Below are positions 25,501 through 34,621 of a stretch of DNA of 35,848 bases, one piece after another. Each line of letters opens with the position of its first letter. Within the stretch, counting starts at the first letter, position 1. Position numbers and translations under genes: made by a program. Origin of the DNA: Trichosphaerium sp. ATCC 40318 (taxonomy: Eukaryota; Discosea; Flabellinia; Trichosidae); the NCBI GenBank assembly GCA_038496445.1, contig JALMLS010000428.1:1-35848 (forward strand), in the 5' to 3' direction. Under the pieces are notes generated by a model. The model did not search any database. It was not told the DNA's origin and was given only the letters and a program-made list of their open reading frames with translations.

Positions 25501-25901
25501 TACTTGACTGTGGTTTATGGTATTGACTTTATTTGTACACAAGATTTACTACAATTCTACTTCAATTTTAAGTTTTGTCTTTAAGGGTATTTGCGGCCCT
25601 TTGTAAATGCTTTATCACGTGATAAGCTTTGTTCGTAGAGTATATCGCACGTGTTCCTATAAAACATAAGTTACATTTATCGTACCGTTAAGGGAATGTA
25701 GTATCAACATCAAACTACCACGCAATACGTTCAACAACCTTGTAATTGTTGCTCTACCTTTGTGTGACTGGTGCCAAAATATAAGTTCATTGTTTTCACA
25801 CTGACACATTTGTAGCCACTCACACAACGTCGTGGTGTAGTAGAAATTGATCCGGATTTACTGTAAATTTTCAAGAGAAACACGTTTTTATTGTTTTGAT
25901 C
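25501..25901. other. Short gene gap
   Basis: Between the proposed start of the F-box gene and the stop of the SAP-like exon. It contains CACGTG at about 25616, inside a near-palindrome (TTATCACGTGATAA), and at about 25648. It probably carries the F-box gene promoter. No coding pattern seen. Confidence 0.4.
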
Positions 25902-26069
25902 TTAGTCTTGGGAAAGAACATGACCGAATAGTTTCATTTCGTTGGTTCTTGTCCATTCTACAAGACGTTCAACTTTATCCTTACGGTCTCCGCTCATTTC
26001 CAAACCGAGACGCTCAAGACGCTCATCAAGACCGTTGGCATCAAGGGTAGAATACTCCCAGATAAGTAC
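25902..26069 (-). CDS. Terminal exon with SAP-like helical segment; rest of gene unresolved
   Basis: A minus-strand segment opens right after a good 3' splice site (CTTCTTTAG, ending at 26070) and runs 55 codons to TAA at 25904-25902. It contains DANGLDERLERLGLEMSG, then DRKDKVERLVEWTRTNE, and closes with MKLFGHVLSQD. The pattern Leu-x3-Leu-x2-Leu-Gly-Leu, then Gly-x-Arg/Lys-x2-hydrophobic-x2-Leu, resembles a SAP nucleic-acid-binding helix-turn-helix. Codon character is strong, with no stops in this frame. The preceding exon must end in phase 0 but was not found; the nearest upstream gene on this strand (26202-26765) is secreted and unlikely to be its 5' part. Treat as a partial gene. Confidence 0.5.
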   Translation of the reverse strand, partial: VLIWEYSTLDANGLDERLERLGLEMSGDRKDKVERLVEWTRTNEMKLFGHVLSQD

Positions 26070-26201
26070 CTAAAGAAGCAAACAGTAAGAGACAGATTCT
26101 GAAAAATTCAAGAAACTTTTAATCATCGCTTCTACTTCACGGTTGACGCGCAGAAATAGATAAAATGCACGCCAAGTATTACAGGGATATCAATCCATGA
26201 A

Positions 26202-26765
26202 TTACACGAGGGTAGGCGAAGAAGATTGAAAAGAAAAAAAAAAACTGAAAAGTTTTCTCCGTCTTCTTTTTGGACTTTGTTTTCGTACAGATTTTGGAGT
26301 TAAAAGAGGTTCTGATTGGTTAGGACAATCGTCACATGGACCAGCATCGACAGGGGAGCAGTTAGAAGTGTTTGTAGGTTGACCGCCGGACATAATCTAA
26401 AGAATATGAGCAAACAACGCTAAAGCACCCAGCGTAAACAAAGGGGCTGTTAATCTGGCGTTTTTGGAAAAAAAAATTTCAAATGGGAAAACGTAGTGTA
26501 CCTCCTTGCAGAAACAGATCCTTGGGAAACCGCAGGCATCTTCGTTACAGCTTGGTACCAAGCAACCAGAACCTATAAAGCAAGGTTAACGGAAAAAAAC
26601 GGACAAAAGTGGTAAAACACCGATTAAACGACTCTTTTAATACGTACCAGCGCCACAATGTTTGTTTTTGAAGCAAGAGCATACATTGTTTCCAAAGAGA
26701 CTGCATTCTTCAGCGGTTGCCAAAGCAACAAGAACGAAAAGAGTTATAGCTACTAGCTGTGTCAT
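26202..26765 (-). CDS. Secreted cysteine-rich protein 2
   Basis: Three exons, 26765-26648, 26572-26502 and 26396-26202, sum to 384 nt (127 aa). A signal peptide covers about residues 1-19 (start MTQLVAITLF, end LATAEE). The mature chain has twelve cysteines: CSLFGNNVCSCFKNKHCGAG, GCLVPSC, DACGFPRICFC, then NCSPVDAGPCDDC. This spacing recalls small knottin- or EGF-like disulfide folds, but no known family is claimed. After the last Cys comes a basic tract (KSVRKQSPKRRRRKLF) that could be a processing site or a surface-binding tail. The final residues are encoded partly by a T-run, so the true end could differ. Both introns have standard borders (GTACGT...TATAG, GTACAC...TTTAG). Confidence 0.65.
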
Positions 26766-27583
26766 TTATGGTTTTAGAAATGTTGTAGTGATTTTTTTTT
26801 CACTTTAAGTTAACTACAGCTTAAACCAAGGTTAATCTATCGCTTTGGTCTTTAGTGGGTTCAGAAAAAAAAGTTTTGCCTGGAGGATTTGACTTGAAAT
26901 GCTATCCTAAGTTAGTGTTAACCCTACTTGTTAAAAAGCCACTCCCAATTTGTAGCAGACAGACATGCTAGAGTGTACCAAATCCACAAAATTGGGTTCT
27001 TCGCCGTTTCGTGCTTTCATGTTGAGCTCAAGTGTGAGCTATTTTTTTGTTATATTGTATAAAGGATTGTTAAAACAAATTGTAAGACTAAACTCGAAAA
27101 CCAAAAAAAGTTCAAACATAAAACAATATTGTAACGAAATTCAACGGATTTTCTGCTCAGGATTTTGGCCTTACTGATAAGGAGTTGCCGTTATCTGCAA
27201 CTAAGCAAAGCCTTATGGCTTATCTGAATAACTTGGGACGTGTCTAACAGTGCTTGTTCACTGATAATACTGGGTAGTTGCTACTTAATGTTTCCATTCA
27301 ACTCACTTTCAGAACGTTGGGAATATGAGACAAACCACTACTTCTTCTTTTGTGTTGCGACTATTGGTTATGTTAATATATACCACTTATAAAACAGGGT
27401 TGATTTTATACTGTCAATGGCGCGTTATAATAATGACGCGATCTCGAACTCCAGTATGGACTTTCTCATATTTTTATTGTTTTTGTTAGTATTGTAGCCA
27501 CTTCGTCCGAAGCGGGAGAGCTAAGTTCTGGAATGCAGGAAATTGGTTTATGGGTGTTTACTACAGTTTGTACACGTGTTAGT
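26766..27583. other. Gene-free stretch
   Basis: No supported gene. A plus-strand 70-codon frame at 26965-27177 lacks family features. CACGTG at about 27574 lies just past the 3' end of the F-box/LRR gene. Confidence 0.45.
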
Positions 27584-28474
27584 CTACCTACATACTGTAA
27601 CACCTCTTTGTGCCAAAGCAATTAGACACTTGTTTGTAATATTACAATTTTGTAATTGTAATACTTTGACGCCGGTAAGTTGATCAATCCAATAATCACT
27701 GGCACTAGTATACGATAATTTAACTTCATATGCGTCTGATATATCTTTCATACAGGATCCAGTTACTCCCAAACACCAAGATATATCAATAGTGTGCACA
27801 CCAGCAAGAGCTGATATACCTTTGTCGGTCACGTTTGTGCTACATAGGTATATTTTATGTACACCTGCCAATGATGAGATACCTTTATCTGAGATGCGTT
27901 TACAACCACTTAAATCGATTGTATGTACACCAGCTAATTTATGCAGTATGTCATCTGTAAGTATTTTCGATGATGGTAAACTAATACTCGGTATTCCAGT
28001 AAGAAAAAGTAACGTCAATTGATAATACCCTACATCTATCAGACAAATTGTTTTAAGATTTTTAACAAGTGGTCCTATTCCGAAATCTGTAATGCGTTTA
28101 CAATCTTGTAGTGTTAAAGATTGAACACCAGTAGCACGGTGTAACCCTCTATCGGTGATACCATGATTTGTACGAAGGAATAGCCTGCGAACACCTGAAA
28201 TTAGAGAAAGATCTGAGTCTGTTGCTTCTATGAAATCTCCAAAGTATATTTCCGTGTTTATTAGTAGTGGACTTCCTGAAAGACGTGAACAGTCTGATCT
28301 TGATTTAACAGAGATTCGTTTGTATCCCACGTGGTGTAGTATTATGGATGATAATCGTTTACAGCTTTGAGAAGCGGGGAATCTATAACTGCGGTCTAAA
28401 AAATCAAGCAAGTGCGCCAGTATCTCTGTCGGTATGTCTAGAAGTTCTATAGTTTCCCGTTCGTCTTTACTCAT
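27584..28474 (-). CDS. F-box/leucine-rich repeat protein A
   Basis: Single-exon gene of 296 aa from ATG 28474. The head has an F-box core, LLDIPTEILAHLLDFLD, followed by a linker ending HHVGYKRISV and RLSGSPLL, shared with the gene at 31147. About ten degenerate LRR units follow, best seen in LAGVHTIDLSGCKRISDKG, LAGVHKIYLCSTNVTDKG and LAGVHTIDISWCLGVTG. The likely role is as substrate receptor of an SCF ubiquitin ligase, F-box to Skp1 and LRR to target; this is known for the architecture, not shown here. It is shorter and more diverged than its partner, with irregular units between residues 140 and 185. Being intronless, in contrast to the enzymes around it, suggests spread by retroposition, recent origin or acquisition from an intronless source. 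Confidence 0.88.
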   Translation of the reverse strand: MSKDERETIELLDIPTEILAHLLDFLDRSYRFPASQSCKRLSSIILHHVGYKRISVKSRSDCSRLSGSPLLINTEIYFGDFIEATDSDLSLISGVRRLFLRTNHGITDRGLHRATGVQSLTLQDCKRITDFGIGPLVKNLKTICLIDVGYYQLTLLFLTGIPSISLPSSKILTDDILHKLAGVHTIDLSGCKRISDKGISSLAGVHKIYLCSTNVTDKGISALAGVHTIDISWCLGVTGSCMKDISDAYEVKLSYTSASDYWIDQLTGVKVLQLQNCNITNKCLIALAQRGVTVCR

Positions 28475-28790
28475 TAGGGAACTGTTTTTTTATGATTTGA
28501 GGCGTGTATTTCTTAGTAGTACAATGCCTATGAGCGTAGCGCCGGTTGAGGCTGTTGTGTAATATAAATGGATCTTACTCATTTTGACTCCAAGGATCTT
28601 TGCGAACCGCATTGTACTACTGGTAACCGTTTTTTTGTTCATTTTTCTTGTAATACAACACAACACGTGTCTAGAATTTAGGTGTCGGTTTTCGGTGTAC
28701 ACGAATAAGAAGGTATTTACAACTTTAACAAAAAAAGAAGACAAAAGAGCTTTATTTAAAGAGCTCTGTACAGTATATCGTTGTCATCAT
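28475..28790. other. Short gap between F-box/LRR A and the protease
   Basis: Upstream region of the F-box/LRR gene and downstream of the protease. It contains CACGTG at about 28665. A 30-codon minus-strand frame at 28490-28582 has one hydrophobic stretch (STGATLIGIVLL) and an ATG; it could be a tiny peptide or a leader frame, but there is no further support. Confidence 0.35.
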
Positions 28791-30838
28791 CTACGGCTGA
28801 TATTCACCATCAAATACAGTAGTACCAGTATTTTCAGGATCTAACCATACATCCAAACGATCAGCATCGCTGGAACCAGCAGCCCATGAATAAGAGATCT
28901 AATACAAAATGTCAAAAAAACCACGACCCTTTTATTTTATTTTCTGTCTTCACGTGCCTTTCCGTATACATCGTAGTCAATTCTGTAGCATGAAGCGGCA
29001 CCTCCATGTAGTTGACCAACAACACGTCCATCCTGATCAAAAAGAGCAGAACCAGATGAACCAGGCTCAGTTGTACCGTCATCCCAGAAGTTTACTCTCC
29101 AATGAGTATCCCTGTATTGACCAGACCATTGAGAAGAAGTAACACGGTCCTTGTTTACAGCGATTTTCTAAAAATAAACACAACAGTATTAGCTGACAAC
29201 GAACAGAAAACAAGTTAAACAGATGTAATTATTCACGTGAATTTTTATCAAAAAAAAGTTACGTCACGTGACTTTTTTCAATTCGCAAAAAACCGAGAAA
29301 TCATTACCTTGATGTCTCCAGATGGGTGCGAGATACCAACAGTTGATACAGCAGGTACATTGACAGCAGACCAACCGGCAAAAAAGACTAAAAAGGATTA
29401 AACACAAATCATCTAAAAGTGCGCTAGTGATTGTTTACCATTGTATGATTTTGGAATTGCTTCACTAAGCTCTACCAAAGCAAAGTCTGAAGCAGCACCT
29501 CTAGCAAGAAGTGTACCACCTTGAATAGAATCAGTTTTTTGGCCAATATCACCATCACATGTTGGGGATTGGTAGTTGAATACGTAGACCTGAAAGAGAA
29601 CAGTTAGCACAAAAGCTCAAATAACTTTTCGTTATTTTTTTTATAAACTTCCAAAAGACGTACCCATGTGGAAGGGTTGCCCAAACAGTGGTTGGCGGTA
29701 AGGAAAAGAGGTTTGAAATCTTTTTTAGTATTGTGGAGAATACTTCCAGTACATACGGCATTACCGGATCCAGTGGTGATCAAAGCAACTGCTTGTGATT
29801 GATCTTGCCAATCGCTAAATTCGTTTAGAAAAAAACCTTGTTGAAAATATTTTCAACTCAAAACCGTACTCGGCTTCTGGGCAAGCAACGTTGATATTAC
29901 AGAACTCAGATGGTCCTCTAGTGAGCTGAGAAAATACTGGTCTGTAAGCGTGGACAATAGTAGAGATAGCAATCTCTCCCTTGAACGCTGTGTCGATCAA
30001 CTCATTGTACTATATAAACAAAGTTAACCATAAAACAACGCGAACCAAAAATATCAAAAAAAGAAAGGGTTCACAATAGATCACAGTCACGTGTTATGCG
30101 TATTTAAAAATAAAGCAATAGCGCAATAAAAATACGTACCTCAATGACGAGCTCTGTACCAGATATTGGTTGAATAGCCATCAAATAGTCGTTCTTGTTG
30201 TTGTCTTCGGTAAAAGCACCGAGAGTTGTTTTGAAGTCTGGGGTGTAGACATACAAGCTAGCTCCAGGAGGTAGTCTATAACGCGAGAAGACAAGATTGA
30301 TTGAATAAGCGTGATCACATTTAATAGCAAGACGCCAAAGTCTGTACTTTCCAGCTACAAAAAAAAACCAAAGTTAGTCCGTTTAACAGCGGAAAAATTC
30401 AATCACGTGATTTAAAAATTTTTCATTTTGGAGGTGACTTTTCTTTTGTAATTTTAATAACACGAAACGACATAAACATGATGATAATAAAGACGATACC
30501 TGTTCGCAAAAAAAAGAGAACAAACAAAAAAAAATTACGTGTTTTTACGTTCAAGTGGATAGAAATTGTTACTTACCTTTCTCTACTTGCCATACACCTG
30601 AGTTATCAGTTGTAATATTAACGAAGAAAGGATATCCGAAGCGGTATGGTAATTTTACATCAGAAACGCGGTTCATCTCATCTTCTTCCATCATGGCATA
30701 CGCATCAACGTGTCCAGTCTTGTAGACAGGTGTTTCTGCCAACTCTTTGATTTTGAAGCTTCTTGGGGTACCAGGCCTCGAAACTTGTGCTAAAGCACAA
30801 GCAAGTAAGATAGTGAATGTTACCAAGGTGATTTGCAT
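28791..30838 (-). CDS. Secreted trypsin-fold (S1) endopeptidase of bacterial type
   Basis: Eight exons sum to 1305 nt (434 aa): 30838-30577, 30354-30140, 30009-29870, 29814-29664, 29589-29439, 29387-29308, 29167-28970, 28898-28791. A signal peptide (MQITLVTFTILLACALA) is followed by a propeptide of about 150 residues (PYRFGYPFFVNITTDNSG; GASLYVYTPD). The catalytic triad is visible: His in FLTANHCLGN, Asp in SDFALVEL, Ser in PGSSGSALFD. GTELVIEYNE, CNINVACPEA, GISHPSGDIKK and VVGQLHGGAASC resemble the lysyl-endopeptidase-like S1 proteins common in Bacteroidota and other bacteria. Eight exons with host-type splice sites show it is resident in the genome, whatever its origin. The primary specificity pocket was not determined. 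The next gene upstream, F-box/LRR B, is divergent with a 308-bp gap. It probably digests extracellular or phagosomal protein. Confidence 0.9.
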
Positions 30839-31146
30839 CTTGTTAGGAACAGCTAAACTGAAAAAAGAAGTCAAATACCGTTGACTTTTTTGACGAAATA
30901 AATCAAAGGTAAAAATGAACCACAATCCCGCCTCCACTGTGCTAGCGTAGTGGTGTTGTTTCCATAGATGCAGTACCAGTGCTTATAATGCATTTCCGGA
31001 AACTAACGTCGAAAAAAGCAGTTTTGTTCGTATGTTGAACTGTGTAAGTTTGGCACGTGATTCTTTTTTTGGGTTGGCTTAATTTTTTTCGAACTTGGAA
31101 CCTTCCACTAGCGTAAATCAACTTATAGCGAGGTTGTGATTTTAAA
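30839..31146. promoter_or_regulatory. Divergent promoter region between protease and F-box/LRR B
   Basis: The 308 bp between two divergent start codons must hold both promoters. GGCACGTGATT lies at about 31053-31063, 84 bp before the LRR start. No clear TATA element was identified. A minus-strand frame extends upstream of the protease ATG to 30937, but the signal peptide start at 30838 is the better choice. Confidence 0.4.
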
Positions 31147-32466
31147 ATGAACGCGCGTGAACAGCAAACGATAGAAAGTGGTTCAAATCACCAAACCTTC
31201 GACCTAATCGCGCTGCCAGTTGAGGTTATTGTGCATATTCTCAAACAAGGGACGTATACGCTTCGTACAGCCCAAACATGCCATCTTTTGCGAGATATTG
31301 TTCACAACTACGTTGGATACGAAAACATTGTCGTAATGAACGACAGAGAGCTGACTAGACTTTCGGGAAGCCCTCTACTTCAAAATACAACAATAACTTT
31401 ATCTAATATTGACGTCCATGCTACTGACAGCAACATGCTTTTACTTTCAGGCGTCCATACTATTAATCTTTTTTGTTCTGAAATAACAGATAGGGGTATT
31501 AAAGCATTATCAGGCGTGAACAACATTAATTTGTCAGATTGTCGAAGAATTACAGACAAGGGCATCAAACTATTATCTGGAGTACACGTGATTAATCTAC
31601 GGAATACAGACGTTACAGACAATGGATTAAAGTCACTGAAAGGTGTACATACTATAAACCTAGCACATTGTAAAGGAATAACAGATGAAGGCGTCAAAAA
31701 GCTTAAGGGTGTTCATACAATTGATTTAACTAATACAAGTGTTTCTGATGAATGTTTAAACGTGTTGAAAGGTGTACATACTATAGACTTAACTTGGTGT
31801 AAAAATATAACAGATGAGGGTATCAAGTTACTGAGCGGTGTGCATAAAATCCGTTTGTTTGGAACTAATGTTACAGGCAATGGTTTGAAGGCATTGGCAG
31901 GCGTACGTACGATCACATTACCTCATAAGCACATCACAGATGATGATTTGAAACCATTGAAAGGTGTCCATACCATTGATTTGGGTCAGTGCGTATTAAT
32001 TACAGATAAGAGCATCAAAACATTGTCTGGCGTACATATGATTGATCTACACTACACAGCAGTTACTGATGATGGTATCAAGGCACTAGCTGGTGTACAT
32101 ACTATTGATCTAGCATCAACAAAAGTTACAGGTGAATGTTTAAAGGCATTACAAGGAGTGCATGAAATTAACTTATCTCACACGAAAATTACAGATGATC
32201 ATTTGAAGTATCTAGCTTCTGCTCATACAGTCAATATCTTCGACTGTAAGCAAGTTACAGACTTGGGTATTGCAGAACTTGTTGAAGTTCATATTCTTAA
32301 TATTGATTCATGTTCAAAAGTAAAAGGTGAGAGCTTGTGTACACTCTCATATTTAAAGGAATTGAAACATAGTAGTACTGTCAACAAAGATATCATTTAT
32401 GATTTGAAAAAAATAGGTGTAGAAGTGTACCTTGTAGAACGTGGTGTCTATATTTATACTGATTAA
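31147..32466 (+). CDS. F-box/leucine-rich repeat protein B, 14 regular repeats
   Basis: Single-exon gene of 439 aa. F-box core: IALPVEVIVHILKQG (about residues 20-35), then a linker with HNYVGYENIVV and RLSGSPLL, matching gene A at 27584. Fourteen LRRs of 23-24 residues follow, consensus LSGVHTIDLxxCKxITDxGIK. Units with Cys (CKxITD) partly alternate with shorter ones (TxVTD). Such arrays fold as a curved solenoid like SKP2 or AMN1 and usually select targets for ubiquitination. The repeats are so alike, including at DNA level (GGTGTACATACTAT recurs), that recent unequal exchange is likely. A non-repeat tail of about 45 residues ends YLVERGVYIYTD. It is the most intact member of a local family that includes gene A and the relic at 20672. 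Confidence 0.93.
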   Translation: MNAREQQTIESGSNHQTFDLIALPVEVIVHILKQGTYTLRTAQTCHLLRDIVHNYVGYENIVVMNDRELTRLSGSPLLQNTTITLSNIDVHATDSNMLLLSGVHTINLFCSEITDRGIKALSGVNNINLSDCRRITDKGIKLLSGVHVINLRNTDVTDNGLKSLKGVHTINLAHCKGITDEGVKKLKGVHTIDLTNTSVSDECLNVLKGVHTIDLTWCKNITDEGIKLLSGVHKIRLFGTNVTGNGLKALAGVRTITLPHKHITDDDLKPLKGVHTIDLGQCVLITDKSIKTLSGVHMIDLHYTAVTDDGIKALAGVHTIDLASTKVTGECLKALQGVHEINLSHTKITDDHLKYLASAHTVNIFDCKQVTDLGIAELVEVHILNIDSCSKVKGESLCTLSYLKELKHSSTVNKDIIYDLKKIGVEVYLVERGVYIYTD

Positions 32467-32810
32467 ATATTTAATTAAATTTTGTCATTAACTGATATCC
32501 AACTTTTTTGTAGTAAACAATACAACCTAAAACACGTGATTGTTCATTGAGGTTTTTTAATTAAAGTTCTCAAGACAATGGTAGAAAAGTTCCCGTTTCA
32601 TACTTGAAAAATCATTTGTTGAAGTTAAATCAATCTAATCAGTTCACCATAATGAGGTCATAACATGGAGTCGCAATGTTTGTTATTCGTTAATGCCATG
32701 CCCACAATGTATTACATAATTTCCCGAGAGATGGGCCAAAGTGAAATCGAACAGGTTCTATATGAACAAAAACTGGCAAGACAAATATCACAATCTTTTT
32801 TATTTACATA
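32467..32810. other. Convergent intergenic gap
   Basis: The 3' ends of the F-box/LRR B gene (plus) and F-box/MORN gene (minus) face each other here. A palindromic AT-rich stretch (TTTAATTAAA) follows the LRR stop and CACGTG lies at about 32534. No gene seen. Confidence 0.45.
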
Positions 32811-33962
32811 TTAATAGAACAGTACATCAATAAAAAGCTTGTGCCATGATTTACTATACTTCTTTTGAAGTACACCATTCATAAAATAGTACTTTGATCT
32901 CAATTTACCATTATCATACCAAAGATATCTCTTTCCTTGTAGTTTATCTTCAACATAAAAACACTTTTCTTTCAAGTTACCATTTTCATACCACCACTTC
33001 TTCTCTCCTTCAAGCTTACTCTTGACAAAATTAGATCGACTCATTACTCTACCGTGATAATAATAGCATGTTTGAGTTCCTTCTATTCTACCTTTGACAT
33101 AAGAACACGTGCTCATCAACTGACCATTGAAATACCAAGTCTTTTTCTCTCCTTCTATTTTGCCATTAACGTAATTGCAATGCTCTTTAATTTGACCATT
33201 ACTGTAGTAGCATATTTTCTCTCCTTCAAGTTTACCATTATGATAATTCCTTTCAAACACGTGACCACTCCTATACCACTCTGTATGTTTACCATCTCGT
33301 ATACCGTTGATATAATACCCTTGCCTTGACAATTTACCATCCCAATGCCATCGTGTGTACTCTCCTTCTTTTTTACCTTTTACGAAGAAACACGTCTCTT
33401 CTATTTGTCCGTTATAATACCACTGCTCGAGTTTGCCATCAAGTTCGCCATTGGCAAAGCGAGTATGTCGGTGTAATGAACCGTTACTGTACCACTTTTT
33501 ATACTCTCCTTCTCGCTTATCGTTGATGTAATGACAGTGTTCTTTTAAGGTCCCATTTCTGTGCCATTTCTTAAACTCTCCTTCTTGCTTTCCGTTGACA
33601 TAAAAACTCTTCTTTAGTTGACCGTTCTTGTACCACTTCTTGATCTTGCCTTGTAGTTTATCATTGACGAAATACCCTTGTTCTCTCAATTGACCACTGT
33701 GGTTATACTTCAACCACTTGCCCGTCTTTTTCATATCATAGTTATACCGTGTTGACATTGCTGCATGTTTTGAAAGCAGAGGCCATTTTAAATAGACTTC
33801 GGGATCTAAATCGCAAATATCAAGCTGTATCTCTGCCGGAAGGCTAAATAGGTAGCAACCGCGATGAGCACTTGATGTTATTGAGGTTACAGATTTACTC
33901 TAGCGATGATAGTTAGACAATTATAAATAGTAAGAATTTAATAGTACCCGCTTTGATGACAT
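32811..33962 (-). CDS. F-box/MORN_2-repeat protein, 12 repeats
   Basis: Two exons, 33962-33948 (15 nt, MSSKR) and 33899-32811, joined over a 48-nt intron (GTACTA...CGCTAG), give 367 aa. The ATG at 33758 alone would drop the F-box, which lies just upstream in the same frame: YLFSLPAEIQLDI to VYLKWPLLSKHAA. Twelve repeats of 23-24 residues follow, consensus NGQLKEHCxYVNGKxEGExKxWY. This is the MORN_2 (YwqK-like) variant, not the junctophilin-type MORN. Repeats of this kind abound in bacteria and some giant DNA viruses of amoebae. Here the F-box would bind Skp1 and the beta-hairpin array the client or a membrane; this is inference. The tail WHKLFIDVLFY is non-repeat. A decayed sister copy lies at 5350-5847, so the family has moved or been copied within the genome. 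Confidence 0.88.
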
Positions 33963-34621
33963 TGTAGAATCAGAGACGTGGTGTGTTATTCGTTGTTTTA
34001 TGAATTAATTAACAAATAAATGCGTTCACGAAAGTGATGCGATGAGATCACGTGAATACACAAAATCCCCAAGTCTCACGACTTCAATTCTGAGCGGGGA
34101 ACACGTGAGGAAGGTTAAAACGTATTTTGGTGCATTATTCTTTGCCTACACTTGATAAGGTGATAATTAAAACTCACAAAGTATTCGTTATATCCTTGAA
34201 TATTCTGATATTTGTATCACGTGATACACGAGACTATAATTAACGGGGACTTTTGGTTCCACAAAACCGGGAAATATTTTTTCCCACATCAATTAATAGC
34301 GCTAGACAACGTGACAACTAGTACTAAAACTCTTACGCCATTGTAGACCGATATAGAAATACGCAAACGATCAAATCATTCGCCAAACTTCAGAACTTTC
34401 AAATTACTTTTGAACCTATTTTGTTACTGGTGATGTCTCACCCGTTATTCAGTGCGTGAGGAGTAGTTTTTACGCGGCTAAAGCCTGCTAGTTCTTTTTT
34501 TCGTTCAACGAATCTCAAAAGCGTTTTTAATAGACAAACCCGCATTTAAAACGTTGGGTTAGGTGTATTATAGTGGTATCAATATAAAAACAGTCAATAT
34601 TGTTAAACGGGTTTAAGATAT
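33963..34621. promoter_or_regulatory. Upstream region of the F-box/MORN gene with CACGTG cluster
   Basis: No gene. Three CACGTG cores lie within 175 bp (about 34050, 34101 and 34219). The last is the centre of a perfect 16-bp palindrome, TGTATCACGTGATACA, at 34213-34228. The first two are within 150 bp upstream of the F-box/MORN start, a plausible promoter position. The 3' part is the downstream flank of the secreted orphan at 34622. Confidence 0.45.

Noticed and set aside
30839-30937. Longer protease N-terminus beginning at 30937
   Set aside because: The internal Met at 30838 gives a clean signal peptide; the extension (MEAGLWFIF...) would bury it.
31380-31916. Open frames antisense to the LRR array
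   Set aside because: They are shadows of the repetitive LRR codons and have no independent features.
33054-33526. Open fr​ames antisense to the MORN repeats
   Set aside because: Repeat shadow only; hydrophobic by complement of the charged repeat codons.
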